DNA of 64,000 bases, from contig JAFEEG010000029.1 of NCBI GenBank assembly GCA_018241225.1, forward strand, positions 1 through 64,000, read 5' to 3'. The notes under the pieces are model-generated. The model was given only the letters and a program-made list of their open reading frames with translations, was not told the origin of the DNA and ran no database searches. Source of the stretch: Pseudomonadota bacterium (GTDB taxonomy: Bacteria > Pseudomonadota > Gammaproteobacteria > Burkholderiales > Burkholderiaceae_C). The stretch's first letter is position 1, and every line of letters begins with the position of its first letter. Position numbers and translations under genes: made by a program. Below, piece after piece: positions 18,183-27,099 of this stretch.

Positions 18183-18935
18183 ATGACCCAGGATTTGTTC
18201 CGTTCCGACGCCTACCTGCGCGAATGCGAGGCCAAGGTGCTGCGCATCGACGACGACGGCATCGTGCTGGACCGCACCGTGTTCTATCCGCAAGGCGGTG
18301 GACAGGCGGGCGACAGCGGCCACCTGAGCGGGAGCGACGGGATCGCGCTGGCCATCGCCGACGCGCGCAAGGCCAAGGACGAGCAGGGCAGGCCCACTGC
18401 CGACATCCTGCACGTTCCGGCGCCGGGCCAGGAAGCCGCGCTGGCTGCGCTGAAGCCCGGCGACACCGTCGTGGCCCGCATCGACTGGGAGCGCCGCCAC
18501 AAGCTCATGCGCTTTCACACCGCCACCCACCTGCTGTGCCACCTGGTGCCCCAGCCGGTGGACGGCTGCTCCATCACGCCGGAATATGCCCGGCTGGATT
18601 TCCACATGACCGATCCGCTGGACAAGGACGCGCTCACCGCCGGCCTGGCCCGGCTGGTGGCCGAGGCCCATGCGCTGGAAGTCGGCGCCATCAGCGACGC
18701 CGAACTCGACGCCAACCCGGCCCTGGTCAAGAGCATGAGCGTGCAGCCCCCGCGGGGCAGCGGCCAGGTGCGCACCATCCGCATCGGCGGCGCCAGCGAC
18801 CAGTCCCACATCGACTACCAGCCTTGCGGCGGCACGCATGTGGCCAATACCCGAGAAATCGGTGCGGTGGTGGTGAGCAAGATCGAGAAGAAAAGCGCCC
18901 GCACCCGCCGCGTCGTGCTCGGCTGGGCCGCCTGA
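18183..18935 (+). CDS. Alanyl-tRNA editing protein AlaX
   Basis: The 250-residue protein corresponds to the free-standing editing domain of alanyl-tRNA synthetase. It has the zinc-binding HTATH motif near residue 120 and the partner CGGTH motif near 217, plus TVFYPQGGGQAGD near the N-terminus. AlaX removes Ser or Gly from mischarged tRNA-Ala. It is divergent from the sorbosone dehydrogenase-like gene. Its stop (TGA 18933-18935) is embedded in a GAGGAGG ribosome-binding sequence that serves the next reading frame. Confidence 0.9.
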   Translation: MTQDLFRSDAYLRECEAKVLRIDDDGIVLDRTVFYPQGGGQAGDSGHLSGSDGIALAIADARKAKDEQGRPTADILHVPAPGQEAALAALKPGDTVVARIDWERRHKLMRFHTATHLLCHLVPQPVDGCSITPEYARLDFHMTDPLDKDALTAGLARLVAEAHALEVGAISDAELDANPALVKSMSVQPPRGSGQVRTIRIGGASDQSHIDYQPCGGTHVANTREIGAVVVSKIEKKSARTRRVVLGWAA

Positions 18936-18942
18936 GGAGGCC

Positions 18943-18987
18943 ATGGAACTTCGGCCCTTGTGCGAGCTCCGACCGCTGCCATGCTGA
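18943..18987 (+). other. Candidate 14-codon leader ORF before dsbD-like gene
   Basis: An ATG at 18943 sits directly behind a strong GAGGAGG (18934-18940). It reads MELRPLCELRPLPC then TGA, and its stop overlaps the dsbD-like start ATG 18981. The peptide is a near-perfect duplication of ELRPL followed by cysteine. The dsbD-like start has no good Shine-Dalgarno of its own, so translation may be coupled through this leader. Whether it is truly translated is unproven. Confidence 0.35.
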
Positions 18988-21197
18988 TTTCGACATTGCG
19001 CAAGGGATTTGCGCTCTCCCTGCTCCTGGCCGCCGGTGCGGCCGCCCTGCCGCCGTTGGCCCATGCCCAGTTGCCGACGCAGGCCCAGGCCCAGCCGGTG
19101 GTCAGCACCCCGCGCGTGCGGGCCGAGCTCATGGCCTATGCGCCCGACGGCGTGGCGCCCGGCGCCAAGATCTGGGTGGGGCTGCAGCTGCAGCATCAAC
19201 CCCAGTGGCACACCTATTGGAAGAACGCCGGCGACTCCGGGCTGCCCACCGAGCTGAACTGGACGCTGCCTGCCGGCGTGAGCGCCGGCGACATCGCCTG
19301 GCCCACCCCGCACAAGATTCCGGTCGGCACGCTGGCCAATTTCGGCTACGAAAACACGGTGCTGCTGCCGGTGCAGCTGACGGTGTCACCCGAATTCAAG
19401 CCGCCCGTGTCCTTCACCGGTGGCAGCGACGTGGACGTGCGGCTGAAGGCCACATGGCTGGTCTGCAAGCAGGAGTGCATCCCCGAAGAGGGCAATTTCT
19501 CGCTCAAGTTGCCGGTGCAAGGTGCCACCGCCTTGAACCGCCCGGCTTTCGAAACCGCCTTCGAGGCCGCGCCGGCCGAGCTGTCGCAGCCCGCGCAGAT
19601 CGCCATCGAAGGCCAGCAACTCAAGCTGCGCGTGGACGGCCTGCCGGCCTCGGTCCAGGGGCGCACACTCGAGCTCTTCCCCGAAACGGGCGAGGTCGTG
19701 CACAACGCCGCCGTTTCCGGCCGCGACTGGAAGCAGTCCTGGCAAGGCGACACCTGGACGGCCACCTACCCGCTGGCCGAACAGCGCAGCGCCAGCCCCG
19801 ACACCATGCCCGTCGTATTGGCGCTGGCCGACCCCAAGGCCGGCGACAAGCCCCTGGCCTGGCGCGCCGAGGCCAAGGTTTCGGGCACCTGGCCGGCCAA
19901 TGCCGCGCCCGCGGCACGCGCCGAGGTTTCGCCCGCGTTGCAGGCAGCGCTGGCCGAGAACGCCGGCGCACCGGCGCCCACCCCGTTTGCCGCCAGCAGC
20001 CTGGCGGTGGCGCTCGTGGGCGCCCTGCTGGGCGGCTTGCTGCTGAACCTGATGCCCTGCGTCTTTCCGGTGCTGGCCATCAAGGTGCTGGGTTTCGCCC
20101 GCCAGAGCGGCGACCATGGGAGCCACCGGCGCGCGGCCCTGGCCTACACGGCGGGCGTGATGATTTCGCTTCTGGCACTGGCCGGCGCGATGCTGGCCTT
20201 GCGCGCAGCCGGTGCGCAGCTGGGCTGGGGCTTTCAGCTGCAGTCGCCAGTGGTGGTGGCGGGCCTGGCGGCCCTGTTCACACTGATCGGCCTGAACCTG
20301 GCTGGCGTCTTCGAGTTCGGCCGCATGGCGCCGGCCTCGCTGGGTGGTGCGCAGTCCCGCAGGCCGCTGGTCAACGACTTTCTTTCGGGCGTGCTGGCGG
20401 TGGTCATTGCCTCGCCGTGCACCGCACCGTTCATGGGCGCCTCGCTCGGCTTTGCGATCACGCTGCCGGCGCCCCAGGCCATGCTGCTGTTTGCCGCACT
20501 GGGCTTCGGGCTGGCGCTGCCGTACCTGCTGGCCGGCTTCGTTCCGGCCGTGGCGCGCCTGCTGCCCAGGCCCGGCGCCTGGATGCGCACGCTGCAGCGC
20601 CTGCTCGCCTTCCCGATGTTCGGCACGGTTGCGTGGCTGGTGTGGGTGCTGGGCCAGCAAAGCGGCATCGATGGCGCCGGCGCACTGCTGGCGCTGCTGG
20701 TGTGCCTGGCGGCACTGGCCTGGGCCTTCACGCTGCGCGGCCGCTCGCGCGTGGTCATCGCGTCGATTTTCGCGGTGTGCACCGTGGCACTGGCCAGCAG
20801 CATCGGCCCGAACATCGTCCAGGGTGCGCCGGCCGTGGCCAGCGCAGCGAGCCCGCAAGACCGCTGGCAGCCCTGGTCCAGCCAGCGGGTGGCCGAACTG
20901 ACGGCCGAAGGCCGCCCGGTCTTCGTCGACTTCACCGCCGCCTGGTGCGTCACCTGCCAGTACAACAAGAAGGCCACCCTGGGCGACGCCGAGGTGCTCG
21001 CGCAGTTCCAGGCCAAGAACGTGGCACTGCTGCGCGCGGACTGGACCCGGCGCGACCAGGCCATCACGGCCGCGCTCGCGGCACTGGGCCGCAGCGGTGT
21101 GCCTGTCTACGTGCTGCATGCACCGGGCAAGGCCCCGGTGGTGCTCAGCGAAATCCTTCGCAAGGACGAACTCGGCGCGGCATTGTCTGGTCTATAA
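18981..21197 (+). CDS. Protein-disulfide reductase, DsbD family
   Basis: The ~738-residue protein has a signal peptide (about residues 1-29, ending AHA), a periplasmic beta-rich N-terminal domain (30 to ~320), a transmembrane core of about eight helices (~333-610) and a C-terminal thioredoxin domain with AAWCVTC (C656, C659). The core cysteines are in MPCVFP (C360) and SPCTAP (C480). DsbD/ScsB proteins carry electrons from cytoplasmic thioredoxin to periplasmic thiol proteins. The MPCVFPVLAIKVLGF form is more ScsB-like than classical DsbD. The redoxin gene at 21318 is a plausible electron acceptor. ATG 18981 is preferred over GTG 18960 because the signal starts at once. Confidence 0.88.
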   Translation: MLISTLRKGFALSLLLAAGAAALPPLAHAQLPTQAQAQPVVSTPRVRAELMAYAPDGVAPGAKIWVGLQLQHQPQWHTYWKNAGDSGLPTELNWTLPAGVSAGDIAWPTPHKIPVGTLANFGYENTVLLPVQLTVSPEFKPPVSFTGGSDVDVRLKATWLVCKQECIPEEGNFSLKLPVQGATALNRPAFETAFEAAPAELSQPAQIAIEGQQLKLRVDGLPASVQGRTLELFPETGEVVHNAAVSGRDWKQSWQGDTWTATYPLAEQRSASPDTMPVVLALADPKAGDKPLAWRAEAKVSGTWPANAAPAARAEVSPALQAALAENAGAPAPTPFAASSLAVALVGALLGGLLLNLMPCVFPVLAIKVLGFARQSGDHGSHRRAALAYTAGVMISLLALAGAMLALRAAGAQLGWGFQLQSPVVVAGLAALFTLIGLNLAGVFEFGRMAPASLGGAQSRRPLVNDFLSGVLAVVIASPCTAPFMGASLGFAITLPAPQAMLLFAALGFGLALPYLLAGFVPAVARLLPRPGAWMRTLQRLLAFPMFGTVAWLVWVLGQQSGIDGAGALLALLVCLAALAWAFTLRGRSRVVIASIFAVCTVALASSIGPNIVQGAPAVASAASPQDRWQPWSSQRVAELTAEGRPVFVDFTAAWCVTCQYNKKATLGDAEVLAQFQAKNVALLRADWTRRDQAITAALAALGRSGVPVYVLHAPGKAPVVLSEILRKDELGAALSGL

Positions 21198-21317
21198 AGA
21201 AGGGCGCCTGGCGACGCCTGGGCCTTGACCATGGGCGCTTACGGGTTGTAGCAAGAGCTTCAAAAAACCGGTCTAAGCTCTGGCCGCAGTTGAAATTTTC
21301 GAGGAGTCAAATCGACG

Positions 21318-22013
21318 ATGTCGAAGCTTTCCACCTCCGCCGACCGTTCCTTGCGCGCTGCGCGCCAGGCCCGAGCCGCGCTCACCCGTGCGTCGCGCCG
21401 CGCCATCATGACGGCGGCCGTGGCGCTGGGCGCCACGCTGCTCATCGGCAGCAACGCCCATGCGGCCCCCGCGGTGGGCCAGCCCGCCCCCGATTTCGTG
21501 GCCACCGACACCCGCGGCCAGCAGCACAAGCTGTCCGACTTCGCAGGCAAGTACGTGGTGCTCGAGTGGACCAACCCGGGCTGTCCGTTCGTGCAGAAGC
21601 ACTACAACAGCGGCAACATGCCGGCCACGCAGAAGCAGGCCACCGACAAGGGCGTGGTCTGGCTGTCCATCAATTCCACCGAGCGCGCGGCGTCCGACTT
21701 CATGCAGCCGGCGGCGCTGGACACCTGGCTCAAGGAGCACAAGGCCGCACCCACGGCCGCCTTGATGGACACCGACGGCACCATCGGCCAGGCCTACGGC
21801 GCGCGTACCACGCCGCACATGTTCATCATCGACCCCAAGGGCGTGCTCATCTACGCCGGCGGCATCGACAGCGTTGCCTCGGCGCGGCAGGAAGACATCA
21901 AGGGCGCCACCAACTACGTGAACCAGGCGCTGGCCGAAACCTTTGGCGGCAAACCTGTTTCGGCCGCGGTGACGCGCGCCTACGGTTGTTCGATCAAGTA
22001 CAAGGCCGCCTGA
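21318..22013 (+). CDS. Periplasmic peroxiredoxin-like redoxin
   Basis: The 231-residue protein has a basic, Arg-rich N-terminus and hydrophobic signal ending NAHA (about residue 50), then a redoxin fold with VGQPAPDFVATDTRG, and WTNPGCPFVQKHY, where one cysteine (C89) occupies the active site instead of CxxC. A second conserved Cys is near the C-terminus (YGCSIKYK). This is the AhpC/TSA-like PRX_like1 group. GAGGAG lies about 12 bases before the start. It follows the DsbD-like gene by 120 bp and probably works with it in periplasmic thiol redox chemistry. Confidence 0.82.
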   Translation: MSKLSTSADRSLRAARQARAALTRASRRAIMTAAVALGATLLIGSNAHAAPAVGQPAPDFVATDTRGQQHKLSDFAGKYVVLEWTNPGCPFVQKHYNSGNMPATQKQATDKGVVWLSINSTERAASDFMQPAALDTWLKEHKAAPTAALMDTDGTIGQAYGARTTPHMFIIDPKGVLIYAGGIDSVASARQEDIKGATNYVNQALAETFGGKPVSAAVTRAYGCSIKYKAA

Positions 22014-22035
22014 CCCCGCCTGCGACAATCGGGGG

Positions 22036-23139
22036 ATGGCCTTTGCTCCCCTGAAGAACGACACCTTCCTGCGCGCCTGCTGGCGCCAGGCCACCGACTA
22101 CACGCCCCTGTGGCTGATGCGCCAGGCAGGCCGCTACCTGCCCGAGTACGTGGCCACGCGGGCCAAGGCCGGCAGCTTCATGGGGCTGGCCACCAACGTC
22201 GACTACGCCACCGAGGTCACGCTGCAGCCGCTGGCGCGCTATCCGCTGGATGCGGCCATCCTGTTCTCCGACATCCTCACCGTGCCCGACGCCATGGGCC
22301 TGGGGCTGTCGTTTGAAGCGGGCGAAGGTCCGCGCTTTGCCAGCCCGGTGCGCGACGAGGCCGCCGTGGGCGCCCTGGCCGTGCCCGACATGGACAAGCT
22401 GCGCTACGTGTTCGACGCGGTTCGCTCGATCCGCCAGGCGCTGGACGGCCGGGTGCCGCTCATCGGCTTTTCCGGCAGCCCCTGGACGCTGGCCTGCTAC
22501 ATGGTCGAGGGCGCGGGCTCCAGCGACTACCGGCTGGTCAAATCGATGCTCTACGGCCGCCCCGACCTGATGCACCGCATGCTGGCAGTCAATGCCGACG
22601 CCGTGGCCGCCTACCTCAATGCGCAGATCGACGCCGGTGCCCAGGCGGTGATGGTGTTCGACAGCTGGGGTGGCGTGCTGGCCGATGGCGCGTTCCAGGA
22701 GTTCAGCCTGGCCTACACCGCCCGCGTGCTGGGTCAGCTCAAGCGCAACGGCGCCGACGGCCAGCCCGTGCCCCGCATCGTCTTCACCAAGGGCGGTGGC
22801 CTGTGGCTGGAGGACATGCGCGCGCTCGATTGCGAAGTGCTCGGCCTGGACTGGACCGTCAACCTGGGCCAGGCGCGCCAGCGCGTGGGCGAAGGCGCCC
22901 AAGGCAAGGCGCTGCAGGGCAACATTGACCCGAATGTGTTGTTTGCACCCCCACAGCAGATCGCCGATGAGGTCGGCAAGGTGCTCGCCAGCTTCGGAAA
23001 ACCGCACGCAGATGTATCGAAAACCGGACCGACGCACATCTTCAACCTGGGCCACGGCATCAGCCAGTACACGCCGCCCGAGCATGTGGCAGCACTGGTG
23101 GAAGCGGTGCACAGCCAGTCGCGGGCGCTGCGCGCATAG
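22036..23139 (+). CDS. hemE: Uroporphyrinogen decarboxylase
   Basis: The 367-residue enzyme converts uroporphyrinogen III to coproporphyrinogen III in heme biosynthesis, in the cytoplasm and without cofactor. Family motifs are LWLMRQAGRYLPEY near the N-terminus, ILFSDILTVPDAMGLGLSF, GFSGSPWTLACYMVEG, and the C-terminal HIFNLGHGISQYTPPEHV. The length is standard (about 355-370). It begins 22 bp after the redoxin stop with GGGGG before the ATG. It lies upstream of the unusual hemE-priA gap. Confidence 0.97.
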   Translation: MAFAPLKNDTFLRACWRQATDYTPLWLMRQAGRYLPEYVATRAKAGSFMGLATNVDYATEVTLQPLARYPLDAAILFSDILTVPDAMGLGLSFEAGEGPRFASPVRDEAAVGALAVPDMDKLRYVFDAVRSIRQALDGRVPLIGFSGSPWTLACYMVEGAGSSDYRLVKSMLYGRPDLMHRMLAVNADAVAAYLNAQIDAGAQAVMVFDSWGGVLADGAFQEFSLAYTARVLGQLKRNGADGQPVPRIVFTKGGGLWLEDMRALDCEVLGLDWTVNLGQARQRVGEGAQGKALQGNIDPNVLFAPPQQIADEVGKVLASFGKPHADVSKTGPTHIFNLGHGISQYTPPEHVAALVEAVHSQSRALRA

Positions 23140-23517
23140 CGACCACTCACGCGCTAGTTAACAAATGTAAGCACCGAACTCCCCTTTGCGCTTTGTCAAG
23201 GCCAAATCAGTAAAGACCGACTGACTTATGCACAAAGATCTTGCTGCGCCGCGCAAACTCGAGGCCCGCCCTCCTGCACGTGCTCCTAAAGCGATAGCGC
23301 AGCTAAGTTGTTGATTTATATATGCTTTGAACTTTGCTCTTTTTGCGGGCATTCCAGCGCGGGCCTTGATTTTTCGGGGCTTGGGCGCCAAACGGGGCCC
23401 AATATCAACAAAGTTATCCACAAGTTCTCTGGGTAGAGGTGCAAAGCGCAATCAAATCAACGGCTTAGTCCATCTTCTTACAGTTCTATTTAAAAACGTT
23501 TCGCATCTTGTCCACTC
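23140..23517 (+). promoter_or_regulatory. hemE-priA gap with two perfect DnaA boxes
   Basis: No convincing gene lies in this 378-bp gap. It is clearly AT-richer than its surroundings. It contains two sequences that match TTATNCACA exactly and in the same orientation, TTATGCACA at 23226-23234 and TTATCCACA at 23414-23422. Between them is an AT-rich run around 23305-23345 (TTGTTGATTTATATATG...). DnaA binding here could control priA, titrate DnaA, or mark an origin-like site. A 97-codon minus-strand frame across the gap looks non-coding. Confidence 0.5.
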
Positions 23518-25635
23518 ATGACCTGGCGCCTTGAGATTGCGCTGCAAACCCCCGCGCACAGCGCCCTGGGTGACCTGCTGAGCTACGCCAGCAGCGATCC
23601 GCTCGCAGCCGGGACCCTGGTGCGCGTGCCGCTGGGCCGCAGGGAAGTGCTGGGAGTGGTCTGGACATGCGAAGCTGCGGCGCCCGATCCGAAAGCCGAA
23701 AAGGTGGCCCTGCGCGAGGTCGCTGGCGCGCTGGACGCCCTGCCCCCGCTGGGCGCTGCCTGGCGGGACCTGGTGAGCTTTTCCGCGCGCTACTACCAGC
23801 GCTCGCTGGGCGAGGTGGCACTGGCCGCCCTGCCGCCCCAGTTGCGCGACCTGAGCGCGGTGCAGCTCGCGCGGCGCTTGAAGCGGCAGGACGCGGCAGG
23901 TGCGCCGCCGCCCGAGGCCGCCCTGCCCGCACCCACCCCAACCGCCGAGCAAGCCCAGGCCCTGGCCCGCGTGGCCGCGGAGCCCGGCCCCTTCCTGCTG
24001 TTCGGCAGCACGGGCAGCGGCAAGACCGAGGTCTACCTGCGCGCCGTCGCCTCACTGCTCGAACGCGACCCGCAGGCCCAGGCGCTGGTGATGGTGCCCG
24101 AGATCAATCTCACGCCCCAGCTCGAGGCGCGGTTTGCGCAGCGTTTTGGCGCCGGCGCCGTCGTCTCGCTGCACAGTGGCATGACCAACCCTCAGCGCCT
24201 GGCCAGCTGGCTGGCGGCGCACCTGGGCACGGCCCGTATCGTGCTGGGCACGCGCATGGCGGTGTTCGCCTCGATGCCACGCCTGGCGCTGATCGTGGTC
24301 GACGAAGAGCACGACCCCAGCTACAAGCAGCAGGAAGGCGCCCGCTACTCCGCGCGTGACCTGGCCGTGTGGCGCGGCCGGCGTGAAGGCGCCAAGGTGC
24401 TGCTGGGCTCGGCCACGCCGTCGCTGGAAAGCTGGCAGCAAAGCCGCCCGTCGTCCGAAGGCGACGCGGGAGGGCGCTACGCGCGCCTGGAAATGCCCTC
24501 GCGCATCCGCGACCTGGAGGGCGGCGCCGAGGCGGCCCTGCCCGGCGTTCGCCTGGTCGACATGAACCTGCAGCCGCCCAAGACTGTGCTGTCTGCAGCG
24601 CTGCTGGACGCCATTGGCCAGCGCATTGCGCGCGGCGAGCAGAGCATGGTGTTTCTCAACCGCCGCGGCTATGCGCCGGTGCTGGCCTGCGGCGACTGCG
24701 GCTGGAAGAGCGAATGCCCGCACTGCAGCGCCTACCGCGTCTTCCACAAGATCGACCGCAGCTTGCGCTGCCACCATTGCGGCTTTGCCGAACGGGTGCC
24801 GCGCGCCTGCCCGACCTGCGGCAACCTGGACATCGCCCCCATCGGCCGCGGCACCGAACGGCTGGAGGAGCACCTGGCCGAACTCTTCGAGTCGGTGCGC
24901 CGGCCCGACGGATCGCCCGTGCGCATTGCGCGCATCGATGCCGACAGCACGCGCAAGCAGGGCGCGCTGGAGCAACAGCTGGCCGCGGTGCACGCCGGCG
25001 AGGTGGACATCCTGGTGGGCACGCAGATGATCGCCAAGGGCCACGACTTCAGGCGCATCACGCTGGTGGCGGCGCTCAATCCGGACGGCGCGCTGTTCTC
25101 CAGCGACTTCCGCGCGCCCGAGCGGCTGTTCAGCCTGCTGATGCAGGCGGCCGGGCGCGCCGGCCGCGACGCCGCCTACCTGGCGGCACAGGGCAGCACC
25201 GCACAGATGTGGATCCAGACCCACCACCCCCAGCACCCGCTGTTTGCCGCGCTGCGCCAGCACGACTACCCCGCCTTCGCAGCCCAGGAGCTGGACGAGC
25301 GGCGCGACGCCGGCATGCCGCCCTTTGCCTTCCAGGCGCTGCTGCGCGCCGACGCTCGAACCCAGGAGGCCGCCCAGGCCTTCCTGCAGGCGGCGGCCGA
25401 ATCAGCCGCCACACTGGAAGAAGCCGCGCACGTGAGCTGCTACCCGGCCGTGCCGCTGGCCATCCAGCGCGTAGCCAACGTGGAGCGCGCCCAGATGCTC
25501 ATCGAAAGCGGCTCGCGCGCGGCCCTGCAACGCTTCCTGGCGGGAACCCTTCCGGCGCTGCATGCGCTGCGCCAGGCGCCGGTGGGCAAGGGCGTGATCC
25601 GCTGGCTAGTGGACGTGGACCCGCAAGCCATCTGA
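23518..25635 (+). CDS. priA: Primosomal protein N' (replication restart helicase PriA)
   Basis: The 705-residue protein has an N-terminal DNA-binding domain, then a helicase core with Walker A GSTGSGKTE (about residues 163-171), a DEEHD Walker B near 261 (VVDEEHDPSYKQQEG) and GSATPS. The zinc-binding insertion has paired cysteines (CGDCGWKSECPHC, CHHCG, CPTCG) near 395-440. Late motifs include GTQMIAKGHDF and QAAGRAGR. PriA loads the replisome at stalled forks. It begins at ATG 23518 after the DnaA-box region, a possible link to DnaA control. Confidence 0.96.
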   Translation: MTWRLEIALQTPAHSALGDLLSYASSDPLAAGTLVRVPLGRREVLGVVWTCEAAAPDPKAEKVALREVAGALDALPPLGAAWRDLVSFSARYYQRSLGEVALAALPPQLRDLSAVQLARRLKRQDAAGAPPPEAALPAPTPTAEQAQALARVAAEPGPFLLFGSTGSGKTEVYLRAVASLLERDPQAQALVMVPEINLTPQLEARFAQRFGAGAVVSLHSGMTNPQRLASWLAAHLGTARIVLGTRMAVFASMPRLALIVVDEEHDPSYKQQEGARYSARDLAVWRGRREGAKVLLGSATPSLESWQQSRPSSEGDAGGRYARLEMPSRIRDLEGGAEAALPGVRLVDMNLQPPKTVLSAALLDAIGQRIARGEQSMVFLNRRGYAPVLACGDCGWKSECPHCSAYRVFHKIDRSLRCHHCGFAERVPRACPTCGNLDIAPIGRGTERLEEHLAELFESVRRPDGSPVRIARIDADSTRKQGALEQQLAAVHAGEVDILVGTQMIAKGHDFRRITLVAALNPDGALFSSDFRAPERLFSLLMQAAGRAGRDAAYLAAQGSTAQMWIQTHHPQHPLFAALRQHDYPAFAAQELDERRDAGMPPFAFQALLRADARTQEAAQAFLQAAAESAATLEEAAHVSCYPAVPLAIQRVANVERAQMLIESGSRAALQRFLAGTLPALHALRQAPVGKGVIRWLVDVDPQAI

Positions 25636-25699
25636 GCACTGGCGCGCCACGAGGCTTCGGACTACGCTGTCGGGCTCCACGACGCACGCCGGGCCCACC

Positions 25700-26641
25700 A
25701 TGAAGCACGCGAACCATCCTCTCCTGCGCCTCCTGGGCGCCTGCATGTTGTTTGGCCTGATGCTCGTGCAGGGCGCGCAGGCCCAGGCACCGGCCCCGGC
25801 GGCAGCGCCTGCCGAGGCGGCGGATGCCGCGGACGCCGGTGGCGGCGCGGCAGCGCTGCGCTCCAAGTACCAGGCGCTGCAGCCGCAACTGGCCAGCAAC
25901 CCCTTCAAGCGGCGCATCACGCTCGAATCCACCGAAAACCCGAGCAAGCTCAGCGGCGACATCTACGCGGTGGTGGACCATCCCTTCGAGCGGGTGCGCG
26001 ACGGCCTCAAGAGCGCGGGCAACTGGTGCGAGGTGCTCATGCTTCACCTCAACACCAAGCAGTGCCTGGTGCAAGGCGACGCGAACGGCCCTGTGCTGGC
26101 GGTGGCGCTGGGCCGCAAGTTCGACCAGCCCCTGTCGGAGGCGCAGGTGGTCAAGTTCCAGTACCGCTTGCTGTCCGCCACCGGCGACTACCTGGACGCG
26201 CGACTGACGGCCGACCAGGGCCCCCTGTCCACGCGCAACTACCGCATCGAGCTCACCGGCACCCCGATCGAGGGCGGCAAGTCCTTCATCCACCTGAGCT
26301 ACTCGTATGCGTACGGAACCGCCGCGCGGCTGGCCATGCAGGCATACCTGGCCACGCTGGGCAGCGACAAGGTGGGCTTTACCGCCACCGGCAAGGAAGC
26401 GGACGGCAGCCCGCAATACATCGGCGGCGTGCGCGGCGTGGTGGAGCGAAACACCATGCGCTACTACCTGGCGATCGACTCCTTCCTCGACCACCCCACC
26501 CCGCCCGAACTCGACAAGCGCTTCGCCTCATGGTTCGACGGCACCGAGCAGTACGCCAAGCAGCTGCACGAAACCGAGCGCAACGACTACCTGGCCATGA
26601 AGCGCAACGAATACCGCCGCATGAAGGACGGCGGCAACTGA
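25700..26641 (+). CDS. Exported protein of unknown function
   Basis: The 313-residue protein has a signal peptide (MKHANHPLLRLLGACMLFGLMLVQGAQA, cleaved near residue 28) and an Ala/Pro-rich linker, then a soluble domain of about 260 residues. I do not recognise the family. The stretch IYAVVDHPFERVRDGLKSAGNWCEVL has the look of an SRPBCC-like start, but this is weak. Two cysteines (in NWCEVL and KQCLVQ) could form a disulfide. The C-terminus is strongly charged. It stands alone, 64 bp after priA. Confidence 0.7.
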   Translation: MKHANHPLLRLLGACMLFGLMLVQGAQAQAPAPAAAPAEAADAADAGGGAAALRSKYQALQPQLASNPFKRRITLESTENPSKLSGDIYAVVDHPFERVRDGLKSAGNWCEVLMLHLNTKQCLVQGDANGPVLAVALGRKFDQPLSEAQVVKFQYRLLSATGDYLDARLTADQGPLSTRNYRIELTGTPIEGGKSFIHLSYSYAYGTAARLAMQAYLATLGSDKVGFTATGKEADGSPQYIGGVRGVVERNTMRYYLAIDSFLDHPTPPELDKRFASWFDGTEQYAKQLHETERNDYLAMKRNEYRRMKDGGN

Positions 26642-26692
26642 CTTGAGGAACAGCCGGGGCAAAGCCAGGCCCCGAAGTGAAACGCCGGGAGG

Positions 26693-26899
26693 CTAGCCAA
26701 TCGGGTGCTTGGTCATCTCGACATAGCGCAGCTCGCCGCCGTGTCGGCGTCTTGCCGAGGAAGCGGGCCATGCGAACAGGGCCAGCCCCAGGACGGCGGC
26801 GGTGAGCGCCAAGCCGGTGCTCATCCAGTGCTCCCACCACAGCCAACCCATGGCGCTGCACCAGACCATCCACAACACGAGTCGAAGAGGTGTTGCCAT
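26693..26899 (-). CDS. Small membrane protein of unknown function
   Basis: The 68-residue protein has two hydrophobic segments (LVLWMVWCSAMGWLWW and GLALTAAVLGLALFAW) followed by a basic tail. An AAGGAGG lies 8-9 bases upstream of the ATG at 26899, which supports translation. It is divergent from the ClpP-like gene at 27100. No family is recognised. Confidence 0.55.
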   Translation of the reverse strand: MATPLRLVLWMVWCSAMGWLWWEHWMSTGLALTAAVLGLALFAWPASSARRRHGGELRYVEMTKHPIG

Positions 26900-27001
26900 A
26901 GAAATCCTCCTTGCTGATTAACACTCTAAAACAATCTGAATACCTAAGCACTAGCTGGAAGCGCTACGCAGACCCGGTCGAAGGTGGGGGCGTTATGACA
27001 A

Positions 27002-27052
27002 GCGCAAGATTCTGAAACAGGCGTTGACGGTCCGGCCGCACACTGAGAGCTT
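27002..27052 (+). promoter_or_regulatory. Promoter of first ClpP-like gene
   Basis: TTGACG (27024-27029) is followed after 17 bases by GAGCTT (27047-27052). Upstream, GCGCAAG (27002) and CTGAAACAGG (27012-27021) are also found before the paralogue at 38924, as are GCTTCG after the -10 position and GATTGGT in the leader. Conservation between the two copies is the main evidence. Confidence 0.55.
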
Positions 27053-27099
27053 CGGACCACGATTGGTACGCATTTGTCAGCTTGTTGGGGGAAAAGAAG

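Noticed and set aside
18059..22054. A 1331-codon plus-strand frame over alaX, dsbD-like and redoxin genes
   Set aside because: It runs through three recognised genes in another frame and is Arg/Gly-rich without motifs; it is a GC-bias artefact.
23158..23451. 97-codon minus-strand frame in the hemE-priA gap
   Set aside because: No recognised motif or Shine-Dalgarno, composition unlike neighbours, and it crosses the DnaA-box region; more likely chance.
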